Shown here: piece after piece, positions 24,925-33,334 of the stretch
How positions within the stretch are numbered: position 1 is the first letter of the stretch
Layout: every line of letters begins with the position of its first letter
NCBI RefSeq assembly: GCF_013408175.1
Contig: NZ_JACBYW010000003.1
Span: 124,001-188,000, forward strand
DNA length: 64,000 nucleotides
From: Actinopolyspora biskrensis
GTDB taxonomy: Bacteria > Actinomycetota > Actinomycetes > Mycobacteriales > Pseudonocardiaceae
Direction: 5' to 3'
Translations under genes and position numbers: made by a program
Notes under the pieces: model-generated
What the model saw: the letters and a program-made list of their open reading frames with translations, nothing else
Told to the model about the DNA's origin: nothing
Database searches by the model: none

Positions 24925-25377
24925 TCACTGAAGCCAGCTGCGCTGGGAGAAGTCCTCCTCGTCGTCCCAGTCGTCCTCGAAGGAGCGGCGCCGGCGCGGA
25001 GGGGCCGGGGCCGCAGGCGGTTCGGCGGGTGGCTGAGCGGCAGACGCGGGAGTCCGTTCGTGCCCCCCGCTCAGGTGGTCCGCGGCATAGTCCTCGTCAT
25101 CCTCGACCACGCCGATTTGCAGCTCGTTGCTGCTCTTCCCGGAATCCGGCTCCCAGGCCCCTGCTCCCCTGTCCTTCTCCGCATCGGCCACTGCCTGCCG
25201 GCTCTGCTCCAGCACCCGCTGCTTCCGATCAGCAGCCTCGCGCTCCAGCTCCCTCCGGGACTGCTCGGCCTCGGACTCCGCGGCGCTGATCTCGTCCCTG
25301 CCGTCCGCGAGGCCGTATCCCTGACGGGCGACCAAAGTCTCGACTCCCTCAGCTACCCGTTCGTTGACGAGTGCCAT
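24925..25377 (-). CDS. Hypothetical 150-residue coiled-coil/Pro-rich protein of the type VII-like cluster
   Basis: The N-terminal ~70 residues are strongly helical and charged (ESEAEQSRRELEREAADRKQRVLEQSRQAVADAEKD), a likely coiled coil. Residues ~105-130 are Pro/Ala-rich and the tail is acidic (FEDDWDDEEDFSQRSWLQ). No signal peptide, no membrane helix, no known family. It follows the 1017-residue gene by 7 bases and is the last gene of a three-gene operon headed by a WXG100/EspC-like protein, so it may be a chaperone or partner for that putative secreted protein. This role is inference. Confidence 0.65.
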   Translation of the reverse strand: MALVNERVAEGVETLVARQGYGLADGRDEISAAESEAEQSRRELEREAADRKQRVLEQSRQAVADAEKDRGAGAWEPDSGKSSNELQIGVVEDDEDYAADHLSGGHERTPASAAQPPAEPPAAPAPPRRRRSFEDDWDDEEDFSQRSWLQ

Positions 25378-25384
25378 TCAGAAC

Positions 25385-28300
25385 TCACCTCTCCTCGGGA
25401 TCACCCAGCACCGCGCTGTACTTCCAGTCGGCGGAGGCGTCGATGCCGTCGTCGAACAGATTCCCCTCGGTGCGCCACGGGCTGTCGTTGCTGCGTTCCT
25501 CGTCGCCACCCTGTTGCCCAGCACCGCCGCCCATGCCTCCCATGGGCATCATTCCGCCACGTCCGGAACCCTGATCGTTCTGACCCGACCCGCCGGAATC
25601 CCCCATGGACGCCAGGCCGGTCGTTCCCTGTGAATCAGTCCGGTCCGCTCTGTCCTCCATGCTCGGCAACCCGGCCGATCCGGACACCTCACCCACCTTG
25701 TTGTTCGGGCGGTCGCCCCACACGCTGCCGCCGCTGTCCTCCGCGGAACTGAACAGGTCTCCGGAGAAGGCGGTGAACGTCTGGCGCGGGCCGGAATCGG
25801 ACTGGGGTCCGGTGAACATGTTGTCCCCGGCCCACTGCGAAGTGGTCCGCGCGGGGGAGTCGAGCGGATCCGCGCCCTGCTGTCCGGGGGGCGTTCCCGG
25901 GTTACCCGCGTCCCGGGGGCCGGACGCCGGTTCCGCGTAGGCGTCGCGCCCGACCGTCTCCCCCGCGGAGCTCGGCGCCCCGCTCGGAGCGCCCGACGCC
26001 GGGCCGGTGGTGCTCTCCGCACCGCCCGCGACGGACGTAGCCGCGCGTTGCGCGTCGTCCCCGTTCGGCTGCGCAGCACCGCTGCTCGGCCGCGTGCCGC
26101 CGTCGCCCGGCTGCGCGGCGCTCTGGCCGGGCGCGGCGGGCCGCTCGGCCGCCGCGCCGGCGGCGACGGAATCGGGCGAATCCCCGGAACCGCTGTCCTG
26201 CCCGAAGTCCACGGTCCTGGTCTCGGGGGGCTGAGGGCTGCCGTCGTCCACGGAGAGCTGCAACCGCCCCTCCGGGGTCCGCTCCACCTCGATGGTCCGG
26301 TCGCCCTGCTCGATAACCGCGGTTCCGTCCTCGTTCGGACGAACCGTGGTTACCTGGCGAGCACCGTCAGTCCCCGCAGCGGCGGCTGACCTCCCGGGTG
26401 CCGCACCGTCCTGGCCGGGTTGATCGGACGTGGCCGCACCACCCGCGCCGGGAACGGCACCGGTTACGTCCGAAGCACCGGGCGTGAGCCGTTCTCCCGC
26501 CACGAACTCCCCGTCGGAAGAAGGCTGTGCCGCTTCCCCCGCCTGGGGTCCGGAATCCTGCTGAGCACCCGCGGAGTCGTCGAAAGCGATCTCGTAGGTC
26601 TGCGGCTCACCGTCCGGACCGATCAACGTGACTTGGGGGTTTCCCCGGTCGTCGGGCTCCCGAACGGTGATCTTCTCCTCGCCCTCCCCCAGGGTGACCT
26701 CGTCCGGGTTCTGCTCGGAGGACTCACCGTTCCCCGGCCCCGGGAGGTCTTCTTTCATCTCCCCGCCGTCGGGCACACCGGGGGGCTGCTGGTCGGCGCC
26801 TCCCGCTCCGGGAGGTCCTGCTCCCGCGGTTCCGGCCCCCGCCCCGGCACTACCGGTTCCGCTGCCACTTCCGCTACCGCTGCCATTACCGCTCGAGGTG
26901 CCGGACCTGCCGTCCTTCCCGGAGCCGTCACCGCTTTCCTCGAGGACCCCCTTGAAGGGATCATCGCTGATCTCCGCCTCTTGAAGCAGCCGCTGATAGC
27001 ACTGCTCCACGGTGCGGGTGGTGTTCGAAGTCTGTTGCTCGAACTGCGTCAGCTTCTTCTGGAACTCCGGAACGAAAGAGGAGTCCAGCCACTTCTTGGC
27101 ATCGTCCATAATGCCCTGGCGAATGCTGTCCACTGCGTTCTTCGCGCCCACCGTATTACCTATGACAGCACCAAAAGGACCTCCCAGCACGGCCCCTACG
27201 GCGGCGCCTTTCAGGTTCTCCCACGCACCGGAAAAAATGTCGTCGATACCGACGTCGGCCAGGTCCTCCGGCTTGAGGTCACCACGCGCCTTGCGAATCT
27301 CGTCGGCCGTCTCCTCCGGGGTCTTCCCGGAGCACTTGATCTCTTTTCCCACGTCGAGCACGAACTTCGCGTACTCACGAACCGCCTTCTGTATACCGTC
27401 CATCGCGGGAGCGATGGCTCCCGCCAGGCTCTCGACCTCGTCGATGACCACGGTTCCGCTGCTCGTGTAGGAGTTCACCTGTCCGGCCGCCGCTTCCGAG
27501 GCCTCGCCCTGCCAGGTCTCCCGAACACCGCCGAAGTCCCTCTTCATGCTGCTGCTCTGGTCCAGCAGCGCCGAGTGAACCTTTTCCAGACGGTCGGCGT
27601 CCTCACGGAAAGCGGCGAAATCTATACCACGCAGATCGTCGTACCGACGCTTGATCTCGCCTTCGAAATCCGGGCCGTTGCCCGTCCAGTCCTTGAAGTG
27701 CGGCAGAAACTTGGAGTAGTACTCCAGCCCGAGACTGCCGTCATCGAGCAACTGATCCGAATTCGGGACCCGCGAACCGCTGTTCAGGCTTTTCTGCGCC
27801 TTGTCGAACTTGTCGGAGCGCTCGGATTCCTGTTCCGCCCTTTCCTGTGCACCGGAAAGACCACCGGTCAAGGCGTCGAACGCCCCGTAAGCCGGGTTGA
27901 TGGCAGTCATGGCACCGTCGGCGATGTGCCCGGCGTTGTCCTTCAGGAAACCACCAACATCCGACGCGACATCGGTGACCGTGTCCCCCACGGAGGAAAG
28001 CGCATCCGTGGCCGCGTCTCCGGCGGAGGAAAGCGCGTCCCCCGCCGAGGAAGCCACATCACCAGCGACATCGGTGACCGACGAAGCCACATCACCGGCC
28101 ACGTCCCCAGCGGAGGAAAGCGCGTCCCCCGCCACGTCCCCGGCAGCGGAAGCCGCGTCCCCCAGGGAACCGGCTGCATCTCCAACGGAGGAAGCCGCGT
28201 CCCCCAAGGAACCGGCGGTTTCTCCGAGGGAAGACATCATCTCTTCACCGGAAGAAGCATCCGAACCCCCCGAGCTCCCTCCGCTCTGTCCGTACTGCTG

Positions 28301-28438
28301 CCCTGTCTGACCACTTTGCTGCCCGGTTTCCGATCTGACACTCGAAGCGCTCCCCGACGAACCCCCGGTCCCGGCTCCGCTCGAGGCACCTGTCGAGTTC
28401 TCGTCAGAGCTCGTGCTGCTTGTCCCCGACCTCGCCAT
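25385..28438 (-). CDS. Large WxG-domain, low-complexity protein (putative type VII secretion substrate)
   Basis: 1017 residues in three parts. Residues ~1-150 are Ser/Gly-rich and then a tandem array of degenerate SSxGDxAGDxx units that can form a repetitive helix or coil. Residues ~165-470 are a helical domain with RETWQGEASEAAAGQ near residue 309, a WxG turn like that of WXG100 proteins, plus a GGPFGAVIGNTVGAK hydrophobic stretch. Residues ~475-1017 are Gly/Ser/Pro/Gln-rich and probably disordered, broken by a small beta-like segment around ITVREPDDRGNPQVTLIGPDGE and its second form VRPNEDGTAVIEQGDRTIEVERT. It is cotranslated with the EspC-like gene (stop and ATG 2 bases apart). I infer a type VII substrate or surface protein. 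Function unknown. Confidence 0.7.
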   Translation of the reverse strand: MARSGTSSTSSDENSTGASSGAGTGGSSGSASSVRSETGQQSGQTGQQYGQSGGSSGGSDASSGEEMMSSLGETAGSLGDAASSVGDAAGSLGDAASAAGDVAGDALSSAGDVAGDVASSVTDVAGDVASSAGDALSSAGDAATDALSSVGDTVTDVASDVGGFLKDNAGHIADGAMTAINPAYGAFDALTGGLSGAQERAEQESERSDKFDKAQKSLNSGSRVPNSDQLLDDGSLGLEYYSKFLPHFKDWTGNGPDFEGEIKRRYDDLRGIDFAAFREDADRLEKVHSALLDQSSSMKRDFGGVRETWQGEASEAAAGQVNSYTSSGTVVIDEVESLAGAIAPAMDGIQKAVREYAKFVLDVGKEIKCSGKTPEETADEIRKARGDLKPEDLADVGIDDIFSGAWENLKGAAVGAVLGGPFGAVIGNTVGAKNAVDSIRQGIMDDAKKWLDSSFVPEFQKKLTQFEQQTSNTTRTVEQCYQRLLQEAEISDDPFKGVLEESGDGSGKDGRSGTSSGNGSGSGSGSGTGSAGAGAGTAGAGPPGAGGADQQPPGVPDGGEMKEDLPGPGNGESSEQNPDEVTLGEGEEKITVREPDDRGNPQVTLIGPDGEPQTYEIAFDDSAGAQQDSGPQAGEAAQPSSDGEFVAGERLTPGASDVTGAVPGAGGAATSDQPGQDGAAPGRSAAAAGTDGARQVTTVRPNEDGTAVIEQGDRTIEVERTPEGRLQLSVDDGSPQPPETRTVDFGQDSGSGDSPDSVAAGAAAERPAAPGQSAAQPGDGGTRPSSGAAQPNGDDAQRAATSVAGGAESTTGPASGAPSGAPSSAGETVGRDAYAEPASGPRDAGNPGTPPGQQGADPLDSPARTTSQWAGDNMFTGPQSDSGPRQTFTAFSGDLFSSAEDSGGSVWGDRPNNKVGEVSGSAGLPSMEDRADRTDSQGTTGLASMGDSGGSGQNDQGSGRGGMMPMGGMGGGAGQQGGDEERSNDSPWRTEGNLFDDGIDASADWKYSAVLGDPEER

Positions 28439-28440
28439 TA

Positions 28441-28743
28441 TCAGCTCCGCACCTGCTCGATGGTGTTGGCACCGGACCGGTCACTGTCCTGATACCGCTT
28501 ACCGGATTCATCAAAATTCTGCGCGAGCCGATCGCCGAGCTCGGCGAAACTCTTTACGTTCGATTCGACCTTTTCGAGCGCTTCCTTGTAGGACGTCCCC
28601 TGTTCGTGAAATTTCCTACCGGCTTTGTCAGGAGTTACGTTGCTGGCCGCCACCTCCTTCACCTGCGAACGTATTTCTTCCGCGCTGCCCGAGAATGATT
28701 GGGCGATCCGGGATAGATCACTCCCCGACGCAGTGAATCCCAT
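28441..28743 (-). CDS. WXG100/EspC-like type VII secretion target protein
   Basis: 100 residues, a helical hairpin protein. The layout (GFTASGSDLSRIAQSFSGSAEEIRSQVKEVA, a central GRKFHEQGTSYKEALEKVESNVKSF and a final LAQNFDESGKRYQDSDRS) fits the EspC/DUF2580-type group of WXG100 relatives, where the WxG turn is weak or replaced. Such proteins are exported by ESX systems as dimers with a partner protein, which here could be the 1017-residue product downstream. ATG 28743 has GGGAGGGAGAGG directly upstream. In mycobacteria a ~100-residue protein sits in the same position next to glmM (from memory). Confidence 0.75.
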   Translation of the reverse strand: MGFTASGSDLSRIAQSFSGSAEEIRSQVKEVAASNVTPDKAGRKFHEQGTSYKEALEKVESNVKSFAELGDRLAQNFDESGKRYQDSDRSGANTIEQVRS

Positions 28744-28915
28744 TTTCCTCTCCCTCCCGAAAGAAACTTGCTCCCGCCGAAGCCGCTCGAACCACTGCAA
28801 ACCGGCTTATTCGTCCGAGTTCGATGATCGCAACCGGGAGACGACTGCCGTGATTTTTCGAACCAGCTCGTTGCAAAAGCAAATACAGGCCTTACCGGCC
28901 GGTTCGGCCACACGT

Positions 28916-29209
28916 TCATGCCGTTGCGCGCACGAAAGCCCTCGAACGTCCCCCCGGCTCAGCACGGCCGGGGCCGGGACACGCTTCGCTCCGGTGGTTC
29001 GCCCGCCGGGAGGGCTGCTGCCGCTGCTGGACAGGTTGTCGATACGGCGCCGCCCGAAGTGCGTACCCGAGCTGGTGGTCCCCCCGCGAACCGTGGGGAT
29101 GGTGCTGCCGGGGACCGTTGCTCAACCGCTCGGTCTTTCGGTTCCCGCGCACCACGAGCGCGAGCACTGTTCCCGAAAGCACCAGCAGGATCAAATCCCA
29201 GCCGCTCAT
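28916..29209 (-). CDS. Hypothetical small single-span membrane protein
   Basis: 97 residues: MSGWDLILLVLSGTVLALVVRG is an N-terminal transmembrane helix, followed by a charged, Arg/Gln/Pro-rich tail. ATG 29209 has GGAGGGGG 8 bases upstream, a strong ribosome site, which argues that the helix is translated; the long tail has weaker coding character and may be artefactual. It sits just upstream of the EspC-like gene on the same strand. No family recognised. Confidence 0.45.
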   Translation of the reverse strand: MSGWDLILLVLSGTVLALVVRGNRKTERLSNGPRQHHPHGSRGDHQLGYALRAAPYRQPVQQRQQPSRRANHRSEACPGPGRAEPGGRSRAFVRATA

Positions 29210-29277
29210 TACACACACCCCCTCCGACAACTTCGCGCAGTGCGCAGCATCCTATCGGAGACGGGGGGCGCTGATGA

Positions 29278-29370
29278 TCAGACGAGTACGAGCACGAGGA
29301 CCGCGCCGATCACCATAACGGCGATCGGGAGGAGCAGCACGTAGAGCAGATCACCGAAGAAGTAGCGCAT
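29278..29370 (-). CDS. 30-residue membrane peptide
   Basis: A short frame encoding a Met-Arg-Tyr-Phe-Phe start followed by a nearly all-hydrophobic helix (GDLLYVLLLPIAVMVIGAVL) and ending at TGA. GGAGGTG lies 10 bases before the ATG at 29370, the classic ribosome site. Such tiny single-helix proteins are usually missed. Evidence is the ribosome site plus a perfect transmembrane composition; there is no family match to offer. Confidence 0.5.
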   Translation of the reverse strand: MRYFFGDLLYVLLLPIAVMVIGAVLVLVLV

Positions 29371-29610
29371 GACCGAGCGACACCTCCGCCGGAGCGGGGT
29401 CAGCGAAAACGACTCGCTTCCCACCGAGGTTTTCTGTTCGCCTCTGACGAGGCGCTCACTTGGCGGGGCTCCCACGGGCTCTCGTCCCGGTTGGCACGTC
29501 CTCGGGCAGCCACTCGGGAGCGTCCTCGCGAGAGCACGACGCGGGAGAACCCACGACGCCAACCACGCCGAAGCACCACATCAATCGTCAACACGACAGA
29601 AGAGCATCAG

Positions 29611-29778
29611 TCAAGACTTCGCACGACGCGGCCAGTGCTCAAGCACCCAGGTTCCGCCGTCCTGCGCCAAGGTCGCCGCCTTGGCACCGGCGATGGCGAG
29701 AGCGGCCATGACCACGAGACCTACTACCAGCCCGACCGCGAACAATGCGATCAGCATGGTGAAAACGATGGCACCCAT
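29611..29778 (-). CDS. 55-residue membrane protein
   Basis: From ATG 29778 the frame encodes MGAIVFTMLIALFAVGLVVG, continuing as a second hydrophobic stretch LVVMAALAIAGAKAATLA and a short tail with GGTWVLEHWPRRAKS. It resembles a one- or two-span membrane protein. There is no good ribosome site, but a palindrome GTGTGA-N6-TCACAC sits immediately before the ATG, so translation or transcription may be regulated there, or the message may be leaderless. It is on the same strand as glmM, 54 bases downstream of that gene's stop. Confidence 0.5.
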   Translation of the reverse strand: MGAIVFTMLIALFAVGLVVGLVVMAALAIAGAKAATLAQDGGTWVLEHWPRRAKS

Positions 29779-29796
29779 GTGTGAAGGGTCTCACAC
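29779..29796. promoter_or_regulatory. Palindrome abutting the start of the 55-residue gene
   Basis: GTGTGA (29779-29784) and TCACAC (29791-29796) form a perfect 6-base inverted repeat with a 6-base spacer, ending at the base before the small gene's start codon. It may be an operator or an mRNA hairpin that masks the start. It could also be a weak terminator for glmM; it has no T run. Confidence 0.4.
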
Positions 29797-29832
29797 GTTG
29801 GGCCACTAAGCGAGAGCTAGCTCACATGTTCA

Positions 29833-31164
29833 TCAGATCGAGCCAACGACTTCGGCCAATTGCTCGGCCGTGGTCCGCGCGCGGTCAGCCGTCGGCGCCT
29901 CCACCATCACCCGCACGAGCTGCTCGGTGCCCGAAGGGCGCAACAACACCCGCCCGTGCTCCCCCAGCTCGGCCTCCGCGTTCGCCACGGCCTCCGCGAC
30001 CGCGGGAGCGTGCACAGCGGTCGTCTTGTCCGTCACCGACACGTTGACCAGGCTCTGCGGCAACCGGGTCATGGTCGCGGCGAGCTCGGCCAGGGAACTG
30101 CCCGTGCCGACCATGCGGTCCATCAGGCGCAGCGCCGTGAGCAAGCCGTCCCCCGTGGTCGCGTGCCCGGGGAGCACGATGTGACCGGACTGCTCCCCTC
30201 CGAGAGCGAATCCGCCCGCGCGCAGCTCCTCGAGCACGTAACGATCCCCGACCGCCGTGGTGCGCAGCTTGAGCCCGTTCTCACGCATGGACAGGTGCAG
30301 CCCGAGATTGCTCATCACCGTGGCCACGACGGTGTCCTCGGCCAGTTCGCCCGCGTCACGCATGGCCAGCGCCAACACGGCCAGTATCCGGTCACCGTCG
30401 ACCAGCGAACCGGACGCGTCCACCGCCATGCACCGGTCGGCGTCCCCGTCGTGCGCGATTCCCAGGTCGGCGGCGTGCTCGACCACCGCCTCCTGCAACC
30501 GCTCGGGGCGGGTGGAACCGACCCCGTCGTTGATGTTCACCCCGTCCGGCTCGGCGTGCAACGCGACGACGTCCGCCCCGGCCCTGCGATAGGCCTCCGG
30601 AGCCGCGTTCGAGGCCGCGCCGTGCGCGCAGTCCACCACCACGCGCAGCCCCGCCAGGGAGCGCGGGGTCGCGCTCAGCAGGTGATCGACGTAACGATCC
30701 AGCGCGTCGGGCAGTTCGCGGATCCTGCCCACGTGCTCGCCCGTCGGCCGGTCCCGCGTCTCGTCCAGGCGCGCGGCGATCTCGTCCTCGATGGCGTCGG
30801 GGAGCTTGTGCCCACCGGCCGCGAACAACTTGATGCCGTTGTCCGGCATCGGATTGTGCGAAGCCGAGATCATGACGCCGAGATCGGCCCCGGTGTCGGC
30901 GACCAGCTGCGCCACGGCCGGAGTCGGCAGCACACCGACCCGCCGCACATCCGCCCCCGCCGAGGCGAGCCCCGCCGTCACGGCCGCGTCGAGCATCTCA
31001 CCGCTCGCCCGGGGATCCCGCCCCACCAGCGCGACGCGCCGTCGGGAGTCGTCCCGCTCGTAAAGAACCCGCGCGGCGGTGCTCGCCAGCGACATCGCCA
31101 GCTCGGGGCCGAGATCGGCATTGGCGAGACCACGCACACCGTCGGTGCCGAACAGACGGGACAA
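29833..31164 (-). CDS. glmM: Phosphoglucosamine mutase
   Basis: 443 residues. It converts glucosamine-6-phosphate to glucosamine-1-phosphate, the step after GlmS on the way to UDP-GlcNAc. Four-domain phosphohexomutase pattern: [13 protein letters not shown] at the N terminus, the phosphoserine loop [17 protein letters not shown], the metal-binding HDGDADRC, the sugar-binding GGEQSGHIV and the phosphate-binding [15 protein letters not shown] near the end. Length is standard. It follows rplM-rpsI on the same strand after a terminator hairpin, the same order as mycobacteria. Confidence 0.96.
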   Translation of the reverse strand: MSRLFGTDGVRGLANADLGPELAMSLASTAARVLYERDDSRRRVALVGRDPRASGEMLDAAVTAGLASAGADVRRVGVLPTPAVAQLVADTGADLGVMISASHNPMPDNGIKLFAAGGHKLPDAIEDEIAARLDETRDRPTGEHVGRIRELPDALDRYVDHLLSATPRSLAGLRVVVDCAHGAASNAAPEAYRRAGADVVALHAEPDGVNINDGVGSTRPERLQEAVVEHAADLGIAHDGDADRCMAVDASGSLVDGDRILAVLALAMRDAGELAEDTVVATVMSNLGLHLSMRENGLKLRTTAVGDRYVLEELRAGGFALGGEQSGHIVLPGHATTGDGLLTALRLMDRMVGTGSSLAELAATMTRLPQSLVNVSVTDKTTAVHAPAVAEAVANAEAELGEHGRVLLRPSGTEQLVRVMVEAPTADRARTTAEQLAEVVGSI

Positions 31165-31320
31165 CCGTTTCCTCCTGCTGAATCACGGCGCGCCCACGCG
31201 GCCGGTTACCTCCGGACCAAATACTGCGGGAGCAGCCTCTCGCCCGACGGGCGGAAACTGCTCCCACAGAGTTCCTCGTCTTCCGGGGAGCCGCAACACG
31301 GTGCGACCGGCCGGAAGGAC

Positions 31321-31343
31321 GGGCCCGCAACCACGGCGGGCCC
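31321..31343 (-). terminator. Terminator after rpsI
   Basis: GCGGGCCC (31336-31343) and GGGCCCGC (31321-31328) form a perfect 8-base-pair stem with a 7-base loop just 8 bases beyond the rpsI stop in the direction of transcription. It separates the ribosomal protein pair from glmM. Confidence 0.65.
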
Positions 31344-31350
31344 GGAAAGG

Positions 31351-31878
31351 TCACCGCTTGCTGTACTGCGGGGACTTCCTGGCCTTCTTGAGGCTGTACT
31401 TCTTACGTTCCTTGGCCCTGGGATCGCGGGTGAGCATGCCCGCCTTCTTCAGCGTGGGGCGGTCGTCCGGCTGGTAGGCAACCAGGGCGCGGGCGATAGC
31501 CATACGCAGCGCACCGGCCTGACCGGAAGGCCCGCCGCCGGTGAGGTTGGCGAAGACGTCGAAGCCCTCCGTGCGCTCCAACAGCTCCAGCGGCTCACGG
31601 GCGATGTTCTGGTGCACCCGGTTCGGCATGTACTCGTCCATCGACTTGCCGTTGAGGACGAACCGACCGGTGCCGGGAACCAGCCGAACCCGCACGATCG
31701 CCGTCTTGCGCCGCCCGACGGTCTGGATCGGCCTGCCGGACGGAATCGGTGCCATCTCCTGAGGGAAGGCCTCAGGGGCCGGCTCGTCCGCCGGGACCTC
31801 TGAATCGAGGACCTCGGGAGCCGGGGCTTCGTCGGTCTCTGGAGTGCTCACGTGCTCTTCCTCGTATCCCTCGGTCAC
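31351..31878 (-). CDS. rpsI: 30S ribosomal protein S9
   Basis: Up to 175 residues. The S9 core begins with [18 protein letters not shown] and ends with the basic [17 protein letters not shown], which reaches into the ribosomal P site. An acidic N-terminal extension of about 45 residues precedes the core, as in other actinomycetes. GTG 31878 overlaps the rplM stop; a second GTG at 31851 has GAGGAAGAG ideally placed and may be the real start, giving 166 residues. It is cotranscribed with rplM. Confidence 0.93.
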   Translation of the reverse strand: MTEGYEEEHVSTPETDEAPAPEVLDSEVPADEPAPEAFPQEMAPIPSGRPIQTVGRRKTAIVRVRLVPGTGRFVLNGKSMDEYMPNRVHQNIAREPLELLERTEGFDVFANLTGGGPSGQAGALRMAIARALVAYQPDDRPTLKKAGMLTRDPRAKERKKYSLKKARKSPQYSKR

Positions 31879-32321
31879 TTCTTGGCCCTCGTTTCGATCT
31901 CGAAGGGCTGCGGCTGCTGCGAGTGGTGCGGGTGGTCCGGCCCGGCGTACACCCTGAGCTTCTTGCCCATCGCGCGGCCGAGCTTGCCCTTGGGCAGCAT
32001 GCCCTTGATCGTCCTCTCCAGCAGACGCTCGGGCTTGTTGTCGAGCATCTCGCCGAAGGAGTGTTTCTTCAGGCCGCCGGGATAACCACTGTGCCGGTAG
32101 ACGAAGGCTTGATCGCGCTTCTTCCCGGTGAGGGCGACCTTGTCGGCATTGACGATGACGACGAAGTCGCCGGTGTCCATGTGCGGAGCGTAGGTCGGCT
32201 TGTGCTTGCCACGCAGCAGCGTGGCGGCCTGGGTGGCCAGCCGGCCGAGCACCACGTTCTCGGCGTCGATCACATGCCAGGCGTGGGTCACCTCGCCGGC
32301 CTTCGGGCTGTACGTGCGCAC
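31875..32321 (-). CDS. rplM: 50S ribosomal protein L13
   Basis: 148 residues: [30 protein letters not shown] at the start, [16 protein letters not shown] in the middle and [26 protein letters not shown] later, all diagnostic of L13. The GTG at 32321 is chosen because the family begins at that point and AGGTAG lies 7 bases upstream. It is the first gene of the rplM-rpsI operon. The 649-base gap upstream holds its promoter region, a terminator for the esx genes and a repeat. Confidence 0.96.
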   Translation of the reverse strand: MRTYSPKAGEVTHAWHVIDAENVVLGRLATQAATLLRGKHKPTYAPHMDTGDFVVIVNADKVALTGKKRDQAFVYRHSGYPGGLKKHSFGEMLDNKPERLLERTIKGMLPKGKLGRAMGKKLRVYAGPDHPHHSQQPQPFEIETRAKK

Positions 32322-32681
32322 GGGTCTACCTCGTCGTCGTTCGCGTTGGAATCTCGGTGCGGCAGTCGTGTCCCGTCGCCCATTACGTCGGGGCGGATCG
32401 CGATCCGATTCCCCCCGTGGGAACCAAGCACATCCCACGAGCGACCGAGACCGCGACCTCCGGCGGGTCACCCCCGGGGCATACCGCGTCAGTCGGTCAT
32501 CGAATCATCTCGCGGTCGTGCACACCCACCGCACAACAACGGATGAGAGTACTCGGTGGCTGACGAACGGGTCAAAACGGGTCCCCTCAAAGCCCCACGA
32601 GAGACTCTCGCTGCCGACGGTACCGCTTGGACCTGCCTTCAGCACCGGACTCATGGTATCGGACGGTGTCACCGGACGAGA

Positions 32682-32718
32682 CGTGCCCCCTGGATCCCGT
32701 TGCGGTCCAGGGGGCACG
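32682..32718 (-). terminator. Strong terminator hairpin downstream of esx genes
   Basis: CGTGCCCCCTGGA (32682-32694) and TCCAGGGGGCACG (32706-32718) form a perfect 13-base-pair stem with an 11-base loop. It should stop transcripts coming leftward from the esx pair before rplM. Confidence 0.75.
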
Positions 32719-32823
32719 CGAGGCTCCGGGGAGCTCACAGAGCTCTCCCGGCCGAGTTGTCGGTGGTCGGGGCCTTTCCCTCGGCGCGGCAGCGCCGAAA
32801 CGACGCTTGCCGGACCGAGTGAC

Positions 32824-32955
32824 CGCGGGCTCTCCCGTGGTTCTCCCGCGAGGACGGCCCCGAGGTCGTGCAGGACGCTACCCGATGCCGGGGCACCCCC
32901 GGCGAGGGCCCGCGAGGGGTTCCGCCACGGAACCACCCACGAGAACCCGAACGGA
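32824..32955 (+). repeat. Dispersed intergenic hairpin repeat
   Basis: Outer stem CGCGGGCTCTC (32824-32834) with GAGGGCCCGCG (32904-32914), one G-U/mismatch position. The inner GGCCCCGAGGTCGTG...CGATGCCGGGGC arms are more diverged. The core CAGGACGCTACCCGATG and the tail GGTTCCGCCACGGAACCACC align with the copies at 7938, 21855 and 54335. Confidence 0.7.
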
Positions 32956-32970
32956 AAGCATCAGCGTCAG

Positions 32971-33261
32971 TCAGCCGCCGAACTTCGCGGCGTTGGCCCG
33001 CTCCCCGGCCTGGTAGGAATCGTTGGCCGCGTTGACGGCCATCCCCATCTTGGCCGCGATCTCGCGCATGTTCTGCGCGGACTCGTTCCACTTGCGCTGG
33101 GCCTCGAAGTACTGCTCCTTGGCCTCACCGTCCCAGGTCTCGATCAGCGGCTTGAGCATCTGCTCCAGCTCGTCCAACTCGGACTGGATCTTGGTCGCGG
33201 CCTGGTTCAAACTCTCCGCGCCCGCGCTGAGCTGGCCAAAGTCAACCTTGATTTCAGGCAT
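32971..33261 (-). CDS. WXG100 protein of ESX-4 (EsxT-like)
   Basis: 96 residues of two long helices joined by the ETWDG turn (WxG motif near residue 43). WXG100 proteins are small substrates of type VII secretion that dimerise and are recognised by the EccC ATPase. It ends in ANAAKFGG. ATG 33261 is preceded by AGAAGGTGCGACC. It is 73 bases after the partner WXG100 gene. By position next to rplM it corresponds to EsxT of mycobacterial ESX-4. Confidence 0.88.
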   Translation of the reverse strand: MPEIKVDFGQLSAGAESLNQAATKIQSELDELEQMLKPLIETWDGEAKEQYFEAQRKWNESAQNMREIAAKMGMAVNAANDSYQAGERANAAKFGG

Positions 33262-33334
33262 GGTCGCACCTTCTCCTCTACGTGATTAACCCGACGGATG
33301 AGAAACCTCTGACGAGGTGGAAGAGGAGCACCGC

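Larger units (their letters stand above)
32322..32970. other. Gap between rplM and esx genes
   Basis: No gene is visible in this 649-base interval. It holds, from left to right, the rplM leader/promoter region (32322-~32600), a strong hairpin at 32682-32718 and a hairpin repeat at 32824-32955. Base composition of 32520-32600 is lower in GC, consistent with an rplM promoter, but I could not assign a -10/-35 pair. Confidence 0.5.

Noticed and set aside
28918-29274. Plus-strand 118-codon frame opposite the small membrane genes
   Set aside because: No ribosome site, no motif, strong Arg/Ala bias. The minus-strand frames have better starts and membrane helices.
32357-33285. Plus-strand frame overlapping the rplM leader and a WXG100 gene
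   Set aside because: Antisense to a WXG100 gene with the WDG motif and to intergenic hairpins; no family pattern.
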